Source of the DNA: RGDT01 sp964630925
GTDB taxonomy: Bacteria > Planctomycetota > Planctomycetia > Gemmatales > Gemmataceae
DNA: 19,920 nucleotides
Reading direction: 5' to 3'
Assembly: GCA_964630925.1 (NCBI GenBank)
Contig: CAZVZK010000174.1
Span: forward strand, 1-19,920
The position numbers and the translations under genes are program-made. The notes beneath the pieces were generated by a model. That model was given only the letters and a program-made list of their open reading frames with translations, searched no databases and was not told where the DNA came from. How positions within the stretch are numbered: position 1 is the stretch's first letter; each line of letters starts with the position of its first letter. Below are positions 15,308 to 19,920 of this stretch, piece after piece.

Positions 15308-15955
15308 TCAGAGGCGTCGGCCGCGGAGGCGGGTGGACTCCGCCTCGGTGATCGGCTCGAAGCGGACGCGGTCCCCCGTCCGTAGGGGGAAGTAGCCCGA
15401 CGCGACGTCGACGAGCAGGAGGGGCGTCTGGCCGACGAGCATCCACCCGCCGGGCCTCGGCTCGGTGTAGATACCGGTCTGCCGGCCCGTCAGGCCGACG
15501 CTGCCGGGCTCGACGCGGAGGCGCGGCGACTCGAGGCGCGGGAGGCCGCACAGGGCGGGCGGGAGGTAGCCGAGGTAGGGGAAGCCTGGGCAGAAGCCGA
15601 TGGCGTGGACGGTGTATTCCGTGCCGGAGTGCAGGCGGACGAGGCCGTCGGGGGGGAGGCCGAGCGCCTCGGCGGCGCGTAAGAGGTCGGGGCCGCGTTC
15701 GTAACAGCACGGGATGTGGTGCAGGCGGCCCGGCGTCCGCTCCCCCTCGTCGGGGGTGACGGCGGCGAGGACGCGCATGGCGTCGGTGAGGCCGATGCGT
15801 GCCGGGTCGTGGAAGACGGCGACGGCGGTGTAGGCCTGGACGACGTCGAGGAGCCAGGGGGGCGCGAGGGCGCGGACGGCGGCGGCCCAGCGGACGGCGC
15901 GGGCCTCGTCGCCGAGGCGGGCCAGGACGCCCTGATCGCCCATCGGCTCCAGCAT
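15308..15955 (-). CDS. pxpB: 5-oxoprolinase subunit PxpB (KipI-like)
   Basis: A 215-residue protein of the PxpB/KipI family (carboxyltransferase subdomain C,D). With PxpA and PxpC it forms the ATP-dependent 5-oxoprolinase that opens pyroglutamate to glutamate; the Bacillus relative KipI is also an inhibitor of the sporulation kinase KinA. Seen in the sequence are MGDQGVLARLGD (5-16), HIPCCYERGPDLL (80-92), the signature GFCPGFPYLGYLPPALCGLP (120-139), PRLRVEPGSVGLTGRQTGIY (144-163) and PGGWMLVGQTP (168-178). Length and motif order are normal for the family. The start at 15955 is preferred since it keeps the LEPMGDQ lead-in; 15943 is possible. Neither PxpA nor PxpC is next to it in this window, whereas pxpB and pxpC are usually adjacent. 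It is divergent from the kinase gene. Confidence 0.92.
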   Translation of the reverse strand: MLEPMGDQGVLARLGDEARAVRWAAAVRALAPPWLLDVVQAYTAVAVFHDPARIGLTDAMRVLAAVTPDEGERTPGRLHHIPCCYERGPDLLRAAEALGLPPDGLVRLHSGTEYTVHAIGFCPGFPYLGYLPPALCGLPRLESPRLRVEPGSVGLTGRQTGIYTEPRPGGWMLVGQTPLLLVDVASGYFPLRTGDRVRFEPITEAESTRLRGRRL

Positions 15956-15992
15956 GGCACCTGCCAGGCTTCCGCCCGGTCCCGCGGCCTGT

Positions 15993-15998
15993 TACACT
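15993..15998 (+). promoter_or_regulatory. Tentative extended -10 for the kinase-FGE gene
   Basis: TACACT preceded by TGT forms a TGnTACACT extended -10-like element 70 bases before the ATG at 16069. It lies in the 113-base divergent gap shared with pxpB. No -35 is evident. Confidence 0.25.
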
Positions 15999-16068
15999 CC
16001 TTGTGGTCGTTTTACGGGCCGTGAGCCCCGGGGCGACCCCGGCTGTCCTCAAGCACGAGGTGCCGCCA

Positions 16069-18375
16069 ATGTCGCTAGCTCTGGGTTTCTTCCGGTTCGT
16101 CGCCAAGGCCGCGATGGATTGCGCGGGGATGGGCTTCGCCGGCGACTTCGCCGCCGAGCTGCTGCCCGAGATGGCCCGCCGCGTCTACGGCGGGTGGGCC
16201 AAGGACAGGCCGCCGTCTCAGGCCGCCTGCGAGCTCGAGGCGGTCGCCGCGTTGCCGGACCACGAGGCGCGTCGTCTCGCCGAGGAGGCGATACGTCTCG
16301 AATTCGCGGCGGTGCCGGCCGACCTGCACCTGTCGCTGGTGAAGTATTTGACGCGGCTGCCGGCGCAGGCGCGGCAGACGCGGGCCGGCGACGGGCCGCT
16401 CGTCATCGGCAGGCCGCTCGACGTGATGCCGCTCCTGCCGGCGCGGCTGCCGCGGTTCACCGCCGGGCAGCAGGCGCCGGGGTTCCCCGATTGGCGGCTG
16501 GAGGAGCTGCTCGGGCAGGGCGGGTTCGGCGAGGTGTGGAAGGCGCGGCACCCGCACCTGCCGCCCGTGGCGCTGAAGTACTGTCTCGACCCCGCGGCGG
16601 CGCGGTTCCTGCGGAACGAGGCCGACCTGCTGGGGCGGATCATCGCGCAGGGGCGGCACGAGGGGCTGGTGGCGCTGCTCGACACGGCGCTCTGCACCGA
16701 CCCGCCTTGTTTGAAGTACGAGTACGTGTCGGGCGGGGATCTGGCGGGGCTGGTGCCTCGGTGGCAGAAGGAGTCACCGGGGCGGCGGGCCGTGCTGGCG
16801 CTGGAGACGGTGGCGCGGCTGGCGGGGACGCTGGCGCGATTGCACGCCCTGTCGCCGCCCATCGTGCACCGGGACATCAAGCCGGCCAACGTGCTGATCG
16901 GGGCGGACGGCAAGGCGCGGCTGGCGGACCTGGGGATCGGGGCGGTGGCGGCGCCGACTGGGTCGGCGGTGCAGACGACGGCGCTGCGCGGGGCTTGCAC
17001 CCCCCTCTATGCGTCGGCCCAGCAGTTGCGTGGCGAGGAGGCGCACCCGCGCGACGACGTGTTCGCGCTGGGGGTGGTGTGGTATCAGTTGTTGACGGGG
17101 CAGCTGGGGGATCGGCCTCAGACGGACTGGCGCGAGGAGCTGCACGGGAAGGGTCTGGACGAGGCGGGGATGGAGGTGCTGGGGCGGTGCCTGGCGGTGC
17201 GGCCGGAGCGGCGGTGGGCGGACGCGGGGGCGGTGCTGCGTGAGCTGGAGAAGTTGCGCGAGGGGATGTGCGACGACCCCGAGGAGGAGGAGCTGGGGGA
17301 CGACCCGCTGGACGCGGCGGCGCGATTGCAGCGGAGGCTGGCGCGGGCGCAGGAGAACATCGCGCGGGCGCGGGTGCTGGCGGAGCAGCGGCACGATTAC
17401 CTGGGCGCGGTGCGTGTGCTGGAGAGGCTGCCGGGGGCGCTGCGCGACGAGGCGATGGTGGAGGGGCTGCGCGAGCGGCACGGGCGGCGGCAGGAGCTGC
17501 GGGCGCGGATCCGCAAGGAGAGCAAGCTTCTGAAGTTCGAGGGGCTGCACGACCGGCTGGCGGAGTATCTGGCGCTGGCGCCGGACGACGAGGAGATGCG
17601 GCGGCTGCTGGACGTGGTGCCGTACCGTCCGGGACGCGAGGCGGTGAACGAGTGTGGGATGTCGTTCGTGCTGGTGCCGGCGGGTGAGTTCGTGATGGGG
17701 TCGGCGGAGGGCGAGGCGGGGCGGCACCACGACGAGGGGCCGACGCGGCGCGTGGTGATGGAGAACGCCTATTATCTGGGCATTCATCAAGTGACGCAGG
17801 GACAGTATCAGGCGGTGATGGGGAGTAACCCGAGCCTGTTCCGGGCGGTGGCGGGGGAGGACGCACGCGCGTTCCCCGTGGAGCACGTGTCGTGGGAGGA
17901 CGCCGTCGAGTTCTGTCGGCGGCTTTCGGAGATGCCGGGTGAGCGGAGGCGGAAGCGGAAGTATCGTCTGCCGACGGAGGCGGAGTGGGAGCACGCGTGC
18001 CGGGCGGGGTCGCGGGACCCGTTCGCGTTCGGGGGGTCGCTGGGGTCGGGGGACGCGAACTGCGACGGGCGGCATCCGTATGGGAGCCGGCTGAAGGGGA
18101 CGTTCCTGCGGAGGCCGAGCGTGGTGGGCAGTTACAAGGCGAATGCGTGGGGCCTCTTCGACATGCACGGGAACGTGTGGGAGTGGTGCCAGGACTGGTA
18201 TGACGGGGGGCCGAGGAGGGCGGTGGGCGGTCCGAAGACGGGGACGATGAAGGTGATGCGTGGTGGGTCGTGGCAGAATCACGCGCGGCTGTGCCGCAGC
18301 GCGTCACGGGAGTCGATGACGCCGACGTACCGGGGGCCGGCGTCGGGATTCCGGGTGGTGCTGGAGGTGGGGTGA
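16069..18375 (+). CDS. Ser/Thr protein kinase fused to FGE-sulfatase-type domain
   Basis: A 768-residue fusion. Residues 1-141 form an alpha-helical lead (MSLALGFFRFVAKAAMDCAG...) ending DVMPLLPARLPRFTAGQQAP, which I associate with Gemmata-type kinases but cannot assign. The kinase spans about 142-395: glycine loop GQGGFGEVWKA (149-159), K170 in VALK, E184, HRDIKPANVL (catalytic D269), DLG in place of DFG (D287), and APPLE-region substitute GACTPLYASAQQL. Residues 400-520 are charged helices, probably coiled coil with a TPR-like end. The C-terminal FGE-sulfatase domain (about 529-766) has FVLVPAGEFVMGS, HVSWEDAVEFCRRLSE, YRLPTEAEWEHACRAG, GLFDMHGNVWEWCQDWYDGG and VMRGGSWQNHARLCRSASR. True FGE has two cysteines after RGGS; here the first is N737 and only C742 remains, so formylglycine synthesis is unlikely. 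No membrane segment is evident. The start at 16069 follows GAGG by 9 bases. Its 3' half is strikingly rich in G-ending codons. Confidence 0.93.
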   Translation: MSLALGFFRFVAKAAMDCAGMGFAGDFAAELLPEMARRVYGGWAKDRPPSQAACELEAVAALPDHEARRLAEEAIRLEFAAVPADLHLSLVKYLTRLPAQARQTRAGDGPLVIGRPLDVMPLLPARLPRFTAGQQAPGFPDWRLEELLGQGGFGEVWKARHPHLPPVALKYCLDPAAARFLRNEADLLGRIIAQGRHEGLVALLDTALCTDPPCLKYEYVSGGDLAGLVPRWQKESPGRRAVLALETVARLAGTLARLHALSPPIVHRDIKPANVLIGADGKARLADLGIGAVAAPTGSAVQTTALRGACTPLYASAQQLRGEEAHPRDDVFALGVVWYQLLTGQLGDRPQTDWREELHGKGLDEAGMEVLGRCLAVRPERRWADAGAVLRELEKLREGMCDDPEEEELGDDPLDAAARLQRRLARAQENIARARVLAEQRHDYLGAVRVLERLPGALRDEAMVEGLRERHGRRQELRARIRKESKLLKFEGLHDRLAEYLALAPDDEEMRRLLDVVPYRPGREAVNECGMSFVLVPAGEFVMGSAEGEAGRHHDEGPTRRVVMENAYYLGIHQVTQGQYQAVMGSNPSLFRAVAGEDARAFPVEHVSWEDAVEFCRRLSEMPGERRRKRKYRLPTEAEWEHACRAGSRDPFAFGGSLGSGDANCDGRHPYGSRLKGTFLRRPSVVGSYKANAWGLFDMHGNVWEWCQDWYDGGPRRAVGGPKTGTMKVMRGGSWQNHARLCRSASRESMTPTYRGPASGFRVVLEVG

Positions 18376-18408
18376 GGGGGACGGGTGGTGGGAGAGAGGG
18401 GGGCCGTC

Positions 18409-19572
18409 ATGTTTCCGCTGCCAGTGACTTCACCTCCTGCGAGTGCTGCCGCCCCTCCGGTGAGGAACATCGACGTCATGTCCTACCGTCCCTGCGATCA
18501 GGCATGCAGGCAATGTTCCTACGTGGAGTCGGAGATCGATGAGGGGCGGCCTCGGGGCAGTGACGCCGAGATCGAATTCATCCGCCTGCTGAGGTCGAAT
18601 TACCGGGAATCGGCCTTCTTCCTGTATCCGCGGGATGTCGTCACCGCGACCCCACTGCTGCCCGTCATGCGGGAGATCGGACAGACGGAGACGCTGACCA
18701 ACGGGGGCCGGCTGGACGCCACCCTGGTGGACCGCCTGCGGGCCTCCGGGATCAAGGAGATCCAGATCACCCTGTTCGGCAGCGCGGCCGAACAGCAGGC
18801 GTACAACCTGAATACCCCGGAAGAATACGAGCGCATCAAGGCGAACATCCAGGCCTGCGTCGCGCACGGGCTGCGCGTGCAGGTGAACAACGTCTTGTCC
18901 AGGGAGACGATGGCGTCGATGGAGCGCCTCGGCGATGAGTGCATCAGGCTCGGCGTTCATCGGCTCCGGTTCATTCGCCTCCAGCCGCTCGGCGACGCCG
19001 CCGGCGCCTTCTCGCCGGAGGCCTACCTCACGCAGGCTGACCTCGAGGAGTCCGTCATCCCGGCGTTCGAGCGTCTCAAGGGGGCCGCCGGCCGGCGGCT
19101 CTACGTCTGCTTCGCGGTCAATTTCGGGCCGAACTTCCACGGGAAGACCGTCGAGGAGGCGAGGGAGAAGATCAGGAGGCGGTCGCCGCAGTCGCCGCCC
19201 TCGGAGACGTTCTGCCCCGCGATCGATGGGCAGTACTGGAACATCTCGACCCAGTCGGGCAACGTCCACTGGTGCTTCCACAACATCGCCGAGGCCGACA
19301 CGCGGATCGGGAAGGTGGACTGGGGGACGGGCCGCGTCGTCATTGACCGGCCGGTGGACCTGTCCCGCGAAACCCTCCGGCGGGAGCTGCGTGGGATCTG
19401 CGCGGCGGAGGCCTGCGAGTATCAGGAGGTGTGCCTGGGTGGGTGCCGCAGCGCCGCGATCTCTTTCGCCACCGCGGGCTCGCCGGACGAGCGGATGTAT
19501 GCTGGCATGGACATGTGCCTGACGCCCGCGTACGCCCGATATCGGGCCCGTCAGTCCTCGCGCGGTGAATGA
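18409..19572 (+). CDS. Radical SAM/SPASM domain protein
   Basis: A 387-residue radical S-adenosylmethionine enzyme. The [4Fe-4S] motif is CxxxCxxC in RPCDQACRQCSY (C29, C33, C36). Residues 90-200 follow a TIM-barrel pattern (TETLTNGGRLDATLVDRLRA, IKEIQITLFGS). A SPASM region holds seven cysteines able to bind two auxiliary clusters: C269, C289 (in the G-x4-C pattern SGNVHWC), C331, C336, C342, C346 and C370, with C336-x5-C342-x3-C346 as expected. SPASM enzymes modify peptides or proteins (RiPP maturation, sulfatase maturation) or small molecules; the substrate is not evident. ATG 18409 is preferred over 18385 because GAGGGGGG lies 6-7 bases before it. The gene follows the kinase-FGE stop by 33 bases and is followed by a broken second copy of the FGE tail. 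Its codon use is C- and G-balanced, unlike the kinase, so it may have arrived separately. Confidence 0.9.
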   Translation: MFPLPVTSPPASAAAPPVRNIDVMSYRPCDQACRQCSYVESEIDEGRPRGSDAEIEFIRLLRSNYRESAFFLYPRDVVTATPLLPVMREIGQTETLTNGGRLDATLVDRLRASGIKEIQITLFGSAAEQQAYNLNTPEEYERIKANIQACVAHGLRVQVNNVLSRETMASMERLGDECIRLGVHRLRFIRLQPLGDAAGAFSPEAYLTQADLEESVIPAFERLKGAAGRRLYVCFAVNFGPNFHGKTVEEAREKIRRRSPQSPPSETFCPAIDGQYWNISTQSGNVHWCFHNIAEADTRIGKVDWGTGRVVIDRPVDLSRETLRRELRGICAAEACEYQEVCLGGCRSAAISFATAGSPDERMYAGMDMCLTPAYARYRARQSSRGE

Positions 19573-19593
19573 AAGGGGGATTGCGCCGGCTCA

Positions 19594-19695
19594 TGGCAGA
19601 GCCGCGCGTGGCTGTGCCGTGGCGCGGCGGGGTCGATGACGCCGACGTACCGGGGGCCGGCGAGCGGGCTCCGGGTGGTGCTGGAGGTGGGGTGG
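19594..19695 (+). pseudogene. Remnant of a second FGE-sulfatase domain C terminus
   Basis: Translated from 19594 this reads WQSRAWLCRGAAGSMTPTYR then GPASGLRVVLEVGW. This is the end of the kinase-FGE protein (WQNHARLCRSASRESMTPTY then RGPASGFRVVLEVG and stop) with one codon missing and the stop changed to TGG. DNA identity is high, including an unbroken run of about 31 bases and another of about 24 bases. Nothing of the FGE domain upstream of the RGGSW region is left and there is no start, so it is a truncated paralogue. It lies 1,323 bases downstream of the matching position in the kinase gene, with the radical SAM gene between the two copies. Confidence 0.8.
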
Positions 19696-19699
19696 GGGG

Positions 19700-19840
19700 C
19701 TACCTCACCTGCTGGTTCCCCTGGCCGCGCATCTGCTGCAAATCCAGGAGGTCATTCCCCTGGGGGACGAAGCCGGCGGACAGCACGCACCGGTCCTCCA
19801 GCGGCTCAACGCGGAGTGTGCGCTTCTTCGGGAACCTCAC
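19700..19840 (-). CDS. 46-residue 'PLEDR' motif peptide
   Basis: A short frame from GTG 19840 to a stop at 19700. The N terminus (RFPKKRTLRVEPLEDRCVLS) is the planctomycete 'LRVEPLEDR' motif normally found at the front of large secreted proteins. Here the protein ends only 28 residues later, with a Gln/Asn/Asp/Leu-rich tail (GNDLLDLQQMRGQGNQQVR). A perfect AGGAG lies 6-7 bases before the GTG, and a TCTAAT -10-like hexamer (19871-19866) lies about 25 bases before it, so it looks expressed. Starting further upstream would add 26 residues with no sign of conservation. It may be a true small exported protein, a peptide substrate of the neighbouring radical SAM enzyme, or the stub of a larger protein cut by the rearrangement that left the FGE remnant. 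The stop is 4 bases from that remnant. Confidence 0.6.
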   Translation of the reverse strand: MRFPKKRTLRVEPLEDRCVLSAGFVPQGNDLLDLQQMRGQGNQQVR

Positions 19841-19920
19841 GATGATCTCCTCTTGCCTGCGAGATATTAGAGTCGCTGCGCGATAAAGCGTCTGGGGCAT
19901 AGGATACGGGGATGACACAC

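Noticed and set aside
16774..18307. Minus-strand frames of about 480-500 codons opposite the kinase-FGE gene
   Set aside because: Low-complexity His/Arg/Pro- or Ser/Ala/Pro-rich translations, produced by the strong G bias of the kinase gene.
18409..19572. Radical SAM gene as an anaerobic sulfatase maturase partner of the FGE-like domain
   Set aside because: The cluster motif CDQACRQC and surrounding sequence do not look like the CNLRCKYC type of anSME, and there is no sulfatase gene in the window.
19636..19886. Plus-strand frames beginning in the FGE remnant and running into the PLEDR gene
   Set aside because: Beyond the FGE-like tail the translation has no likeness to anything and is antisense to the better supported PLEDR frame.

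Overview
The window looks like chromosomal DNA of a planctomycete, most likely from the Gemmataceae. This is inferred from protein families, not from a database search. The sequence has very high GC, a DUF1501 protein, an Uma2 (DUF820) protein, a TIGR02996 repeat-companion protein, a secreted leucine-rich-repeat protein, a Ser/Thr kinase fused to an FGE-sulfatase-type domain, and a 'PLEDR' N-terminal motif. No rRNA, tRNA, CRISPR array or transposase was seen.

Left part (1-4750): a glycosyltransferase 2 gene and an uncharacterised gene cut by the window edge form a minus-strand operon with a 4-base overlap, read from a clear sigma70-like promoter. A prolyl-4-hydroxylase-like 2OG-Fe(II) oxygenase follows, divergent from glgB (glycogen branching enzyme).

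Middle left (4750-9350): a small membrane-anchored protein converges with a small secreted protein. Next come a lipoprotein of the Wza/polysaccharide-export type, an Uma2 protein, and a TIGR02996 protein carrying a ribosomal L7/L12 C-terminal-like domain. The last two genes overlap tail to tail by 31 bases.

Middle right (9350-15960): a DUF1501 gene overlaps a TPR/O-GlcNAc-transferase-like gene by 4 bases (a probable two-gene operon). An intergenic inverted repeat follows that even supplies the stop codon of the transferase gene. Then come a secreted LRR protein, an exported galactose mutarotase (galM), and a pxpB gene with no pxpA or pxpC beside it.

Right end (15960-19920): a large kinase-FGE fusion, then a radical SAM/SPASM gene, then a second broken copy of the kinase-FGE 3' end, then a 46-residue 'PLEDR' peptide gene on the opposite strand. 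This end is the most unusual part. The radical SAM gene is bracketed by direct copies of the FGE tail, has different codon choice from the kinase, and lies beside a small peptide gene with a strong ribosome binding site. The FGE-like domain lacks one of the two catalytic cysteines of true formylglycine-generating enzyme.

Across the window several genes shift from C-ending codons at their 5' ends to G-ending codons at their 3' ends.
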